DNA from: Gammaproteobacteria bacterium
Lineage (GTDB): Bacteria > Pseudomonadota > Gammaproteobacteria > UBA6429 > Thiohalophilaceae
Direction: 5' to 3'
DNA length: 64,000 nucleotides
Assembly (NCBI GenBank): GCA_029881995.1
Contig: JAOULO010000001.1
Span: 62,001 to 126,000 of the forward strand
The notes under the pieces were generated by a model, which was given only the letters and a program-made list of their open reading frames with translations, had not been told where the DNA came from and searched no databases. A program made the translations under genes and the position numbers. Of this stretch, positions 36,018 through 45,507 are shown piece by piece. Each line of letters starts with the position of its first letter. Position 1 is the stretch's first letter.

Positions 36018-36169
36018 TCTCTCTTAAGTCGTCCTATATAATAGTATTAAAATCATAAAAATATCCAAACATCCTATGTCTGATTTCTCAGCTTAAATAT
36101 TGCGCTTAGGACAAACCAGGCTGGTAATCGTTCAGAAATTGGATATTTAATTACGTGGTTTGCTTAAAA

Positions 36170-37075
36170 CTAAGAGAGGTTATCTCCATACAGCCACTCC
36201 CTTGCTGTCTCAGTAATGGTCGCCACGGCGGGGTGGGAAATCTTTCTTTCAACAGAGATGGCATAGAACTGATCACGTACCTCACTGGTCTGTCCAATAC
36301 TTACCACGTCGTACTGTTTCTCCACTTCTTCTGCAATCGGTGTCGGGGCAATGAATACCCCAGTCCCTGCCCGACCAAAGGCCTTCATCAGGGCACTATC
36401 ATCAAACTCGCCAATAATTCTGGGGCGTAAACTATATTTATCGAACCAGCGAATAAGTTGGTGGTGTAACAAGCTAACTTCACCCGGAATCAGTAATGGG
36501 GCATTATTAAGGTTAAAGGGGAATTCTCCCTGTAGTTGGCTCGCCAATTCCGGCACAGAAAAGAAACTGATACCACACTCGCCCAATGGATGATTAAACC
36601 CTCGAACGTTTACATGAGAGGGAATGGGGCCATCTGCAATCACCATATCGATACGATGCACAGCCAGTTCGGCCAGCATGGACTCCAGATTCCCTTCACG
36701 GCAAACGATTCGTAGACGCCCAGACAATTTCAAGGCTGGAGCCAACAGACGATGCGTAATTGATTTAGGCACTACATCGACAATGCCTACCCGGAACGTG
36801 GTCGGTCTGCCTGCCGGTAACTGTCGTACCACTTCTTCCAGTTCACCTGTCAGGGAAAAGATTTCATCGGCATAACTTAATACCAGTCGCCCAAATTCAG
36901 TGAGTTGAAGGTTACGTCCAACCCGTTGAAACAGGGCCTCCCCCAGCTGATCTTCCAGTAAACCCAACTGACCACTGATAGTTTGTGGGGTGATATGTAA
37001 TTGTTCACTTGCCCGGGCGATGCTCCCCTGCCTGGCAACAACCCAAAAGTAGTGTAAATGCTTATTATTGATCAT
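36170..37075 (-). CDS. nhaR: LysR-type transcriptional activator NhaR
   Basis: The N-terminal winged helix (LHYFWVVARQGSIARASEQLHITPQTISGQLGLLEDQLG) is the NhaR version of the LysR HTH, with the PQTI signature. The effector half has VGIVDVVPKSI, IDMVIADGPI, LGECGISFF, NNAPLLIPGEVSLLHHQL, IIGEFDDSALMKAFG and VFIAPTPIAEEV, all close to E. coli NhaR. NhaR responds to Na+ and alkaline pH and can also control adhesin synthesis. No nhaA antiporter is present in the window. It is divergent from the hpf-like gene. Confidence 0.92.
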   Translation of the reverse strand: MINNKHLHYFWVVARQGSIARASEQLHITPQTISGQLGLLEDQLGEALFQRVGRNLQLTEFGRLVLSYADEIFSLTGELEEVVRQLPAGRPTTFRVGIVDVVPKSITHRLLAPALKLSGRLRIVCREGNLESMLAELAVHRIDMVIADGPIPSHVNVRGFNHPLGECGISFFSVPELASQLQGEFPFNLNNAPLLIPGEVSLLHHQLIRWFDKYSLRPRIIGEFDDSALMKAFGRAGTGVFIAPTPIAEEVEKQYDVVSIGQTSEVRDQFYAISVERKISHPAVATITETAREWLYGDNLS

Positions 37076-37195
37076 CTCGGTAATTCATCGTATTTTTCGA
37101 ATGAATGATAAATATTATTCGACTTTTTCTAAGTGTCAAGCCTGTTTAGGCTTGTTCCCTGTCAACTCCCCACATTTTGCCATGGAGCACACAAC

Positions 37196-37528
37196 ATGCA
37201 GATTGACATACAGGCTAGGGATTTTTCCCTCACCCCTGCACTACAGAAATACATCAGGCGTCGATTGGGTTATGCCCTGGGAAACCATGAAGAACGCATT
37301 CAATTTGTTCGTATCCGTTTGCTGGATATTAACGGTCCACGTGGTGGTAATGACAAACTCTGCCAGATCCAGGTTGTGTTGGCCTCTTTACCGGATGTGA
37401 TTATTGATGACATTGAAGCAGACATGTACGTCGCCATTGATCGGGCCTCAGACAGGGCTAGCCGAACAGTAGGACGTCGCCTCTCACGTCAACAGGATCT
37501 ATTACGTGGAATGTCATTACAAAGATAG
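37196..37528 (+). CDS. HPF/RaiA-family ribosome-associated protein
   Basis: The start at ATG 37196 follows GGAG by about 8 bases; earlier starts lack support. The sequence MQIDIQARDFSLTPALQKYIRRRLGYAL is the usual beginning of the ribosome-associated inhibitor family, with variations (HRLR basic patches: RRRLSRQQDLLRG). The 110-residue length is that of the short HPF. Its role is to hold ribosomes inactive in stress or stationary phase. It is divergent from nhaR and is followed 78 bases later by the Bax-inhibitor-1 gene, suggesting stress context. Confidence 0.85.
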   Translation: MQIDIQARDFSLTPALQKYIRRRLGYALGNHEERIQFVRIRLLDINGPRGGNDKLCQIQVVLASLPDVIIDDIEADMYVAIDRASDRASRTVGRRLSRQQDLLRGMSLQR

Positions 37529-37606
37529 TCCAAGCCGGAGATTGAATGGCATGGATGCCTTTTTTTGAATTATTAACGCGTTCATTCGCTCAAAGGAGAT
37601 AACATC

Positions 37607-38278
37607 ATGAACACGCCAATCAACCAGACACTGGACCGCAGTCAGTCTGTGATATTGAGTACCAACAAGGTTATTCGCAACACCTATACCCTGTTGTCTA
37701 TGACGTTGTTATTCAGTGCAGTAACAGCTGCCATTTCCATGTCCCTGAAACTACCCCACCCTGGCATATTACTTAGCCTGGTTGGATTTTTTGGCCTGTT
37801 GTTCCTGACCACAAAATTTCGTGACAGTGCAGTTGGTCTCGGCTTCGTTTTTGCACTAACAGGCTTCATGGGCTATACCCTTGGTCCCATTCTCAATACT
37901 TACCTGGCTATGAATAACGGTAGCCAGATTGTTATGACGGCTATGGGTGCAACCGGTGCGATCTTCCTTGGCCTGTCCATATATGCCCTGACGACACGCA
38001 AAGATTTCAGCTTTATGGGTGGCTTTCTCATGGTGGGAATCATCGTGGCCTTCCTGGCCGGGTTGGGTGCGGTGTTCTTTGAAATGCCCGGCCTATCGCT
38101 TGCCGTATCTGCGATGTTTGTCATGTTAATGGCTGGCCTCATTCTCTATGAAACAAGCAATATTATTCATGGTGGTGAGACCAATTACATTATGGCAACA
38201 GTGACGCTCTATGTATCTATCTTCAATTTATTCACCAGCCTGTTACACCTGCTGGGTTTCATGAATAACAATGAATAA
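37607..38278 (+). CDS. Bax inhibitor-1/YccA-family membrane protein (copy 1)
   Basis: The protein has seven predicted helices, SNKVIRNTY-like N-terminus (STNKVIRNTYTLLSMTLLFS), GFVFALTGFMGYTLGPILN in the middle and the conserved C-terminal block NIIHGGETNYIMATVTLYVSIFNLFTSLLHLLG. This is the BI-1/YccA family. E. coli YccA inhibits the FtsH membrane protease; other members leak Ca2+/H+. The first gene of module 1 has a strong AAAGGAG site. A diverged copy lies at 39666, each followed by an aldolase-like gene. Confidence 0.92.
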   Translation: MNTPINQTLDRSQSVILSTNKVIRNTYTLLSMTLLFSAVTAAISMSLKLPHPGILLSLVGFFGLLFLTTKFRDSAVGLGFVFALTGFMGYTLGPILNTYLAMNNGSQIVMTAMGATGAIFLGLSIYALTTRKDFSFMGGFLMVGIIVAFLAGLGAVFFEMPGLSLAVSAMFVMLMAGLILYETSNIIHGGETNYIMATVTLYVSIFNLFTSLLHLLGFMNNNE

Positions 38279-38302
38279 ACCTATGGCAAGGAGGACATAA
38301 CC

Positions 38303-39472
38303 ATGCCTATTATTGATATGAAGGATATGCTCAAACATGCCCGTTCTAACAAATATGCAGTATCTAGTTTTACTATCACCAACCTGGACATTCTCACTGC
38401 TGTCATTGATGCAGCAGAAGAAAATCATTCACCGGTCATACTGATCGTACCGTATCATCAGGTAGATGACAGAACACTAAAACTGCTCATGCCCGCAATT
38501 GAAGCCGCGGCGATAAATACTTCGGTTCCGGTTGCGATACAGGCTCGATGCAATCATGATTCACAGACCGCTATAAAGGGGATCAATGCAGGTTGTAATG
38601 CACTTATGCTTGACAACATCGACATTGATCATATTAAAAATATCACAAAAACAGCACATGATTGCGGAATAACTGTTGAAGGCAGGCTAAACAACAGACC
38701 CGATGTATTCGAAGCCATCCTCTTCGTTGAAGAAACAAATGTTGATTTACTTAATTTAACAATGGAAGGTACATCCGAGGGAAACATCACTGATCCGTAT
38801 CTGGCACGCTCTATCCTCAACGAGCTCCAGGTTTGTCAGCGAGCCGCACTCGTTTTAAACGTAAACAGCAATCTCAATGAAGAACATTGTCATCAGTATA
38901 TTGCACATGGGATCGTCAAAGTAAATTTTGACACACTACTACAAGATGTCATTGACACTCATTTATGTATTAGTCAAGAAGACACTTTCACTGGATATAG
39001 TAATCTCATGCTCGGTATTCACGCGATTGTTCGCAGTGAAGCAGCCGCCTGCATGCAACTGTGTCAAAGCAATGGTAAAGCGAAAGCTATGTTAAACCAC
39101 TGTACCCCCTGGCTTCCTATTGAACACCTGATTATCTTTAATGTTAGTGATATCGATGATGTACAGGCCAAGGCTATGATGACCGAGGGCAAAAAGTCAC
39201 TGAGCACTCTGCCCGGTGTAAGAAGTGTTGTAACCGCAACCGCCATAAAAGAAGATGCACAATTCCGCTTTAGCTGGCTGATTCGTTTCTGTCATCCGTC
39301 AGTAATCGATAGCTATCGTGATCACCCTGTTCATGTTGACTTTGCTGATCGCCTGTTCCGACCCGTGGCCGGAGATAGAATCAGTATCGATTACCAATGG
39401 AACAGTGATCAAGCACAGCAGGAAGAAGTAACAGGCTTACTACCCCCTCTTATGGTGGTAGAAAACGCATAG
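38303..39472 (+). CDS. degenerate class II aldolase fused to Dabb domain (copy 1)
   Basis: Residues 1-265 follow fructose-bisphosphate aldolase class II from the start (MPIIDMKDMLKHARSNKYAVSSFTITN) through GIVKVNFDT near 210. However the Asp-His zinc/catalytic motif LHLDH is replaced by IQARCNHD, TSHG by TSEG, and LHGGSG by LNVNSN. So all the metal ligands seem lost. Residues about 270-370 form a stress-responsive alpha/beta-barrel (Dabb) domain: PIEHLIIFNV, LSTLPGVRSVVTATA, FSWLIRFCHP, DHPVHVDF. The gene lies 24 bases after the BI-1 gene with an AAGGAGG site, so co-expression is near certain. A sensor or scaffold role is likelier than catalysis. Confidence 0.8.
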   Translation: MPIIDMKDMLKHARSNKYAVSSFTITNLDILTAVIDAAEENHSPVILIVPYHQVDDRTLKLLMPAIEAAAINTSVPVAIQARCNHDSQTAIKGINAGCNALMLDNIDIDHIKNITKTAHDCGITVEGRLNNRPDVFEAILFVEETNVDLLNLTMEGTSEGNITDPYLARSILNELQVCQRAALVLNVNSNLNEEHCHQYIAHGIVKVNFDTLLQDVIDTHLCISQEDTFTGYSNLMLGIHAIVRSEAAACMQLCQSNGKAKAMLNHCTPWLPIEHLIIFNVSDIDDVQAKAMMTEGKKSLSTLPGVRSVVTATAIKEDAQFRFSWLIRFCHPSVIDSYRDHPVHVDFADRLFRPVAGDRISIDYQWNSDQAQQEEVTGLLPPLMVVENA

Positions 39473-39665
39473 TCAGTCAAATCAAGGAATAGTTGGTACG
39501 AATATCTGGATTCTCGTAACCAGTATTCCTTTCCTGACCCGGTATATTACCGACTATATTGGTACATATAAGTAACTAGCAGTGTCTGGAAATGTATTGT
39601 CCAGCCGGTACTTGAAAAGCAAGGAAGCTTTATTTTTCGAGAACACCCTGAAGGAGACAGATGTC

Positions 39666-40301
39666 ATGCACATACCTGATACAAATTCATCTTCTGTAAG
39701 CAGAACATCACATATAAGCTCGAATAAGGTAATCAGAAACACCTTTGCCCTGTTATCCCTGTTCCTGTTTGTCGGAATGCTGGTGGCTAACCTGTCATTG
39801 TCCTTAACCCTCCCTTATTTTGTCATTATTTGTTGTTTGGTCACTTACCCTGTCATGCTGTTTCTTATAAGCAAATTCCAGAACTCTTCAAATTGTATAT
39901 GGCTGGTGTTTACCTTTAGCATTATTGCAGCTTTTACTATTGGGCCAATTTTCAATACCTTTCTGGCCTGGAACATAGCCAGTCAGTTGATGGTGAACAT
40001 CCTGTTTTCTGTCGGCTTAATTTTTATGTGTCTGTCACTTTATGCCCAGGTTTCATTAACACCGTTCAAATTTTATGGTAGCTATGGTGTAATCATGACT
40101 GTCGTCGCTTTTTTCTCTGGTCCACTTGCCCTGATTTCAGATAAATCTGCATTGTCATTGATATTATCTGTGATTATTATTCTACTAATAACTGGTCTGA
40201 CACTGTATAAAATCAGTAATTTTATTGATGCTGGTGAAACCAACCCGCGCCATATAATCACAAGACTGTTTGCATCTGTATTTAGGACTAAAGTTTTATA
40301 A
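39666..40301 (+). CDS. Bax inhibitor-1/YccA-family membrane protein (copy 2, diverged)
   Basis: Start ATG 39666 follows AAGGAGACAGATGTC. The protein shares the N-terminal SSNKVIRNTFALLSLFLF and TIGPIFNTFLAWNIASQL with copy 1, and the later GETN motif. Its C-terminus is altered: after GETN it reads PRHIITRLFASVFRTKVL and the final conserved helix (LYVSIFNLFTSLL in copy 1) is missing. It may be a functional variant or in decay. It is 211 residues against 223 for copy 1. Confidence 0.82.
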   Translation: MHIPDTNSSSVSRTSHISSNKVIRNTFALLSLFLFVGMLVANLSLSLTLPYFVIICCLVTYPVMLFLISKFQNSSNCIWLVFTFSIIAAFTIGPIFNTFLAWNIASQLMVNILFSVGLIFMCLSLYAQVSLTPFKFYGSYGVIMTVVAFFSGPLALISDKSALSLILSVIIILLITGLTLYKISNFIDAGETNPRHIITRLFASVFRTKVL

Positions 40302-40341
40302 AATAAATATTACCAACTGATACCTCATAAGAGAAAAAATA

Positions 40342-41427
40342 ATGCCAATTGTCAATTACCAGAACATGATGCTGCATGCCAAAAAACATCAATATGCAAT
40401 ACCTTCTTTTGAGATAAACTGCCTGAACACCCTGCATGGAGCCCTTTCTGCAGCCGAACAACATCAGTCACCTGTTATATTCATCATCCCGGAAGTTTCA
40501 TCAGAAAACCATACAACTGATCTTTTGTCACCTTCAGTTGAAGCAGCGGCATCAGCAGTCAATGTCCCCATTACCATCCAGTCACAAATTCGGTTCGATC
40601 AGGAATCAGCAATTCAAGCCATCAATACAGGCGGCAACTCACTCGTCATAAATTCACCTGGACAAAAATTCGATACCTGGATAAATGATCTAAACAAAAT
40701 CTCCCAGATATGTCATTCGTGTGGAGTACCAATAGAAGTTAATCTTACCAACTCACCAGACCTTGAGCTTAATCAGCTTAAACAAATAAATACAGATAGC
40801 ATGCATATTTCATCATTTTTTTTTAACAATCATATAAATGAACTAAAGAATGAAATCTCGGCCCCTTTGAGTATCGACCATGATGCCAGCTTGGAAAAAT
40901 TGCAGTACAAGCATTTACTCGAAAATGGTATAGCTAAAGTCAATTTCAAAGGGATACTACTCGATACTCTGGAAAACCAAATACGCCAGAACTGCAATAA
41001 CAACTTGCAAGGTTGTTCTGGATTGATGGAGCGTACCCATACTACCATCCAAGATATGGCGGCTCGCTGTATAGAATATTGCCAAAGCACGGGTAAAGCA
41101 GAAGACCAGCTTGAGAATTGCACACCATGGGCACCGATAGAACATCTCATTATATTTAACGTGAGTGGCATAGATGATCAACAGGCCCAGGCCATGATGG
41201 CTGAAGGGAAAGAATCATTGAGCACCCTGCCCGGTGTTAGAAGTGTGGTAACGGCCACTGCCGTAAAAGAAGATGCACAATTTCGATTCAGCTGGCTGAT
41301 CCGGTTCTGTCACCCGGCCGTGATTGATAGTTATCGTGATCACCCCGTGCATGTTGATTTTGCGGATCGCCTGTTTAGACCGGTTGCGGGAGATAGAATC
41401 AGCATCGATTACCAGTGGAATAGTTAA
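40342..41427 (+). CDS. degenerate class II aldolase fused to Dabb domain (copy 2)
   Basis: The N-terminal 255 residues are a much diverged aldolase-like barrel (MPIVNYQNMMLHAKKHQYAIP, later GIAKVNFKG). It has no metal-ligand motif: VPITIQSQIRFD and LSIDHDAS stand where the His motifs would be. In contrast the last 105 residues (PIEHLIIFNVSGIDD to IDYQWNS) are almost identical in protein to copy 1 while differing at many synonymous positions. The copy 1 extension (DQAQQEEVTGLLPP) is absent. The gene follows the second BI-1 gene by 40 bases. Confidence 0.8.
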   Translation: MPIVNYQNMMLHAKKHQYAIPSFEINCLNTLHGALSAAEQHQSPVIFIIPEVSSENHTTDLLSPSVEAAASAVNVPITIQSQIRFDQESAIQAINTGGNSLVINSPGQKFDTWINDLNKISQICHSCGVPIEVNLTNSPDLELNQLKQINTDSMHISSFFFNNHINELKNEISAPLSIDHDASLEKLQYKHLLENGIAKVNFKGILLDTLENQIRQNCNNNLQGCSGLMERTHTTIQDMAARCIEYCQSTGKAEDQLENCTPWAPIEHLIIFNVSGIDDQQAQAMMAEGKESLSTLPGVRSVVTATAVKEDAQFRFSWLIRFCHPAVIDSYRDHPVHVDFADRLFRPVAGDRISIDYQWNS

Positions 41428-41541
41428 TACCCACACGCCAAGCTATTTTTAAATTGTACTGGCCCCTTTAAGGATTTCAGCATACTATTTGACAGTTCTG
41501 AGGCCTTGCCCTGTTATGCTGGATAAATCCAATAAAACCTG

Positions 41542-44500
41542 ATGATTGCTCGATTTGTAGAATTCTTTGTTGACCGTCACCTGCTGACCAACCTGCTGTT
41601 CATTGCCATTATTATTGGTGGCCTGCAGGCATGGCAATCTATTAAAAAAGAAGAAAGACCCGATGTGACCTATGACATGGTCCGCATTACAGCCTTTTAT
41701 CCAGGTGCAACAGCAGAAGAAGTCGAATACTTCGTCACCCGTGAGCTGGAACAAGAACTCAAAGCTATTGATGGCATCCTGCACATCTATAGCAGCGTCA
41801 ATCGGGGCAGCACCATTGTTTCTGCTGAGCTGGAAAATGGCCTGCCCAATCGTGATGAAACCATTACCGAAATCCGCAATGCCGCCCTGACCACAGTCCT
41901 GCCCCCTGAAGTACGTGATAAACCCACCGTGCGGGTTTTCAAAAGCTCGAAAAAGGCCATTATCGATATCGCCCTGGTTCACACCAAGGCCCACCTGATG
42001 AACATCAAACAGCGGCTGGAACTACAAAAGACCGCCGCCGCCCTGGAACTGCAACTGGTCAACCTGCCCTATATAAATAGTGTCAATCGTTCTGGCTACC
42101 TGCAGCAGGAACTACAGGTCAATGCCGATCCCAAAAAACTGGCCCATTATCGCATTCCCCTCAGCACGGTAATCAACGAGGTCAGCAACAACCACATCCG
42201 CACCCCGGCAGGCAGTCTTGAGGTAAAGGATGAACCCAGTGTCACTATCGATGCCCAGCTCGACTCGGTAGAAAAACTCAACAAACTATATGTACAGGCG
42301 GATTTTCTAGGCAAGGCCATCTCACTCAAGGACATTGCCGAGGTACGTACCGAGTTTCGACGTGAAAAACAGATCACCAAGGTCAATGGCCATGAAGCGG
42401 TGATGTTTAACGTGGTGAAGAACAGCAGCTATGGCATTATCGAATCCCTCGAAGCGGTACAAAAGGTCGTGGATGATTTTCGCGCCAATAACCTGCTCGA
42501 CTCTGATATCCAGCTAGTGATCCTCGATGATGAATCCTATGATGTACGCAACCGCCTGTCGATCATTTCCATCAATGGTGCCATCGGTTTTGTCCTGATC
42601 CTGTTGACCCTGTTCCTGTTTCTCAATAAGCAATCCGGCATCTGGGTGGCCATGGGCATCCCCTTTACCATCTGCGCAACACTGATTGCCGCCATGCTGA
42701 TGGGGTATACCATTAATAATGTCACCCTGGCAGCGGTGATCATCGTAATGGGTATTGTGGTAGACGATGCCATTGTGGTAGCAGAAAACATAGGTCGTCA
42801 TCGTAGCCAGGGGCTCAGTTCTCATGAGGCCGCCATCAAAGGTACCTCCCAGGTCTTTATGCCGGTGATGGCCAGCATCGTAACCACCTGTGTAGCCTTT
42901 GTGCCACTGTTCTTCTTCTCAGGTCGCTTTGGATCTTTTGTCAGTTATATTCCACCGGTTGTGTTTCTCATGTTGCTGGCCAGTCTACTTGAATCCCTGG
43001 TGATTCTACCCGGCCACATGCACTTTCAGGCCCCGCGCATCTTTAAACGTGGTGAAGCAAAACAGAGTCTTGAAACCATTAAGGCCCACTGGTTCGATGT
43101 GTATGAAAACCGTTACGGTGATCTACTCATTAAACTCTTAAACAAACGTTATGCCATCCTGGCCGGGTTTGTTGCGCTATTTGCCGGTTCATTGTTATTA
43201 GCCAGCCAGACCATGAAGTTTGTTCTCTTCCCCCATACGGAAACACGCGAGATCGTGATGATTGGTTTTGCCGACAAAAAGGCCGATCGTTATGACACGG
43301 CCCAGGTCACCAAACCCATTGAAGACATAATCAAACCCTGGATAGGTAAAGAGGTGGTAGGCTTTCGCACCGAGATCGCCAAGAGCCGTTACGGTGGTGT
43401 GGCAAAAGAAAATCGATTCAGGATGATCATCGAGATCGTCCCACGGGAAGAGCGAGACAAGTCCGCCGATGAACTGGTCGCCCAGTGGAAACCCCTGGCC
43501 GAAAAAGTACCGGGTGTTAAAAAACTGCGCATCCAGAAGAGTCGCTGGGGTCATGCCTCCGGTGTGGCCATTGAAGTGCTGGTACTGCAAAACGATGACA
43601 AGCTACGTGATGCCGCTGCAAAAAAAATACTCGCTGCACTGGAACAACATCCACAGTTGATGAATGCCGAGATCGATGCCCCGATTCGCCTGCCCGAATA
43701 CAAGATCGATATTCTGCGTGATAAGGCCAAGCGCGTTTCCATCAGCCCGACCAACATCGCCACCACCTTCCGTGCCTCACTGGAAGGTGAGATCCTGTAT
43801 GAACTGCCCAATGGTAATGAACACATCGACCTGCGCCTGTCGGTCATTGATGATGCCAAACGTGATATTGAAAGTATCCTGAGAATCCCCGTTGAACACC
43901 GGGGTGACTACCTCGCTCAACTGGGTGAGTATGTCACCATCAACAAAGTTGAATCGCCCCTTTCCATTAACCGTCGTGACTCCCGCCGTGTAACCAAGGT
44001 GCTGGCAGGATTGAAACCCGATGCAACAATCACCCCACTGGAAGTTGCCGATCATCTGGAACAGGGTGTGTTCCGCGAAATCCTACGTGCCCAACCCTCC
44101 ACCAGCCTGAACTTCGATGGCGAGATCGCCGACACGCGGGAATCAAAAGGTGACCTGCGCAATGCCATCATACTGGTGATCTTCCTGATCTTTGTCATCC
44201 TGGCCATGCTGTTTAATTCCCTGACCCGCCCCATCCTGATCATGCTGGCCATTCCCTTTGGAGTGACCGGTGTCATCCTCGCCTTCTGGGCACACGGCCA
44301 GCACCTGTTCGGATTCTTCGCCGCTATCGGTACTCTGGGTATGGCCGGTGTGGTGATCAACGATGCCATCATCATGCTCACCAAACTGGATCAGGAATAT
44401 GACAATGGCAACAGCAACTCGATAAATGAAAAGATCGCCCGCATCGCCCAGACCCGACTCAAAGCTGTGAGCCTGACCACCTTAACCACCGTGGCCGGTG

Positions 44501-44670
44501 TCATGCCAACGGCTTATGGCCTGGCCGGTTTTGATGCCATGCTGTCAGAAATGATGATGGCCATGGCCTGGGGTCTGTTGTTTGGATCACTCATCACCCT
44601 GTTGATGGTGCCCTGTCTGTATCATGTCTTGCAGGACATGCGGGCGAGGTTTCATGCTGAACTGAAATAG
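41542..44670 (+). CDS. RND-superfamily efflux permease, second solo copy
   Basis: This is a full-length RND permease of 1042 residues. The start (MIARFVEFFVDRHLLTNLLF) is typical, the TM4 motif GIVVDDAIVVAENI is intact at about residue 400, and the C-terminal helix bundle contains GMAGVVINDAIIMLTKLDQE. It resembles the heavy-metal or hydrophobe (HAE1-like) permeases of the kind found in operons with an adaptor, yet no adaptor or outer-membrane partner is beside it. It differs widely from the pump at 3455. The start lacks a clear ribosome site. Confidence 0.9.
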   Translation: MIARFVEFFVDRHLLTNLLFIAIIIGGLQAWQSIKKEERPDVTYDMVRITAFYPGATAEEVEYFVTRELEQELKAIDGILHIYSSVNRGSTIVSAELENGLPNRDETITEIRNAALTTVLPPEVRDKPTVRVFKSSKKAIIDIALVHTKAHLMNIKQRLELQKTAAALELQLVNLPYINSVNRSGYLQQELQVNADPKKLAHYRIPLSTVINEVSNNHIRTPAGSLEVKDEPSVTIDAQLDSVEKLNKLYVQADFLGKAISLKDIAEVRTEFRREKQITKVNGHEAVMFNVVKNSSYGIIESLEAVQKVVDDFRANNLLDSDIQLVILDDESYDVRNRLSIISINGAIGFVLILLTLFLFLNKQSGIWVAMGIPFTICATLIAAMLMGYTINNVTLAAVIIVMGIVVDDAIVVAENIGRHRSQGLSSHEAAIKGTSQVFMPVMASIVTTCVAFVPLFFFSGRFGSFVSYIPPVVFLMLLASLLESLVILPGHMHFQAPRIFKRGEAKQSLETIKAHWFDVYENRYGDLLIKLLNKRYAILAGFVALFAGSLLLASQTMKFVLFPHTETREIVMIGFADKKADRYDTAQVTKPIEDIIKPWIGKEVVGFRTEIAKSRYGGVAKENRFRMIIEIVPREERDKSADELVAQWKPLAEKVPGVKKLRIQKSRWGHASGVAIEVLVLQNDDKLRDAAAKKILAALEQHPQLMNAEIDAPIRLPEYKIDILRDKAKRVSISPTNIATTFRASLEGEILYELPNGNEHIDLRLSVIDDAKRDIESILRIPVEHRGDYLAQLGEYVTINKVESPLSINRRDSRRVTKVLAGLKPDATITPLEVADHLEQGVFREILRAQPSTSLNFDGEIADTRESKGDLRNAIILVIFLIFVILAMLFNSLTRPILIMLAIPFGVTGVILAFWAHGQHLFGFFAAIGTLGMAGVVINDAIIMLTKLDQEYDNGNSNSINEKIARIAQTRLKAVSLTTLTTVAGVMPTAYGLAGFDAMLSEMMMAMAWGLLFGSLITLLMVPCLYHVLQDMRARFHAELK

Positions 44671-44891
44671 CTAAGGCTTGATATATTTTATAGGATCTAT
44701 GGTTCCCTTTCCCCATAACCTGTTGATATGTAACCCAGGCAAATACTGCTCACTATTTCATCACATATTATTATTTATTCCTAAATGCTGTTAATGTGAT
44801 CCACTTTTATGTATGCGCTACTATGATAATATATTGTTAAGCACTTGATTTCTTTGTCTATACAACAGGGATAATTTTAAAGGAGATAACC

Positions 44892-45506
44892 ATGCCACTG
44901 AAAACAACTGTTAAGCAAGGCCTGTATAAATCACTTGAACAGAGAGAAGGACGTTTCAGACACCTATATCTAGATACAAAAGGTAAAACAACTATTGGCG
45001 TGGGCCACCTGATTCCAAATCGTACTGCAATAATCTCTATCCCGATGTATACAGTAAAAAATAACCAGCCATTTCAACCAGCCACTACCAAACAAAAGAA
45101 GGATGAATACGACAAGATTATTAAATTACCCTGGGGTCAACGGTATGGTGCTGGTTGGTATAAACAACACACTAGCCTGACAATGAAAGACCCTGATATC
45201 AATCAACGTCTGGATAAACATCTAAGTTCTTTTTATTCAGAACTATCCAACATATATAAGAAAAGTTCAGGTTATCCAGATAATTTTGATAAATTACATG
45301 ATAATGTTCAGTTAGCCTTATTTGATATGATATTTAATATGGGTGCAACTACGTTAACCGGCACGTTTGTTAAATTTAATACCGCCCTGAAGGCTGGTGA
45401 CTGGAAAAAAGCTGCACTGGAATCTAATAGGCCAGATGTTTCGGCTGAAAGAAATGCATATGTCAAAAAGCTACTATCTACTACACCGGCACTCGTTAAA
45501 CAATAA
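44892..45506 (+). CDS. T4-lysozyme-like (GH24) protein without signal peptide
   Basis: The N-terminal motif has the catalytic triad spacing of T4 lysozyme: Glu 19 in EQREGRF, Asp 28 in YLDTKG and Thr 34 in TTIGVGH (T4: E11, D20, T26). The C-terminal half (ALFDMIFNMGATTLTGTF, FNTALKAGDWKKAALESNRPDVSAERNAY) matches muramidase domains seen in T6SS effectors such as TseP, by memory. The absence of a signal peptide or holin and the adjacent secreted protein suggest export by a specialised system. It has a strong AAAGGAG site. Confidence 0.85.
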   Translation: MPLKTTVKQGLYKSLEQREGRFRHLYLDTKGKTTIGVGHLIPNRTAIISIPMYTVKNNQPFQPATTKQKKDEYDKIIKLPWGQRYGAGWYKQHTSLTMKDPDINQRLDKHLSSFYSELSNIYKKSSGYPDNFDKLHDNVQLALFDMIFNMGATTLTGTFVKFNTALKAGDWKKAALESNRPDVSAERNAYVKKLLSTTPALVKQ

Positions 45507-45507
45507 T

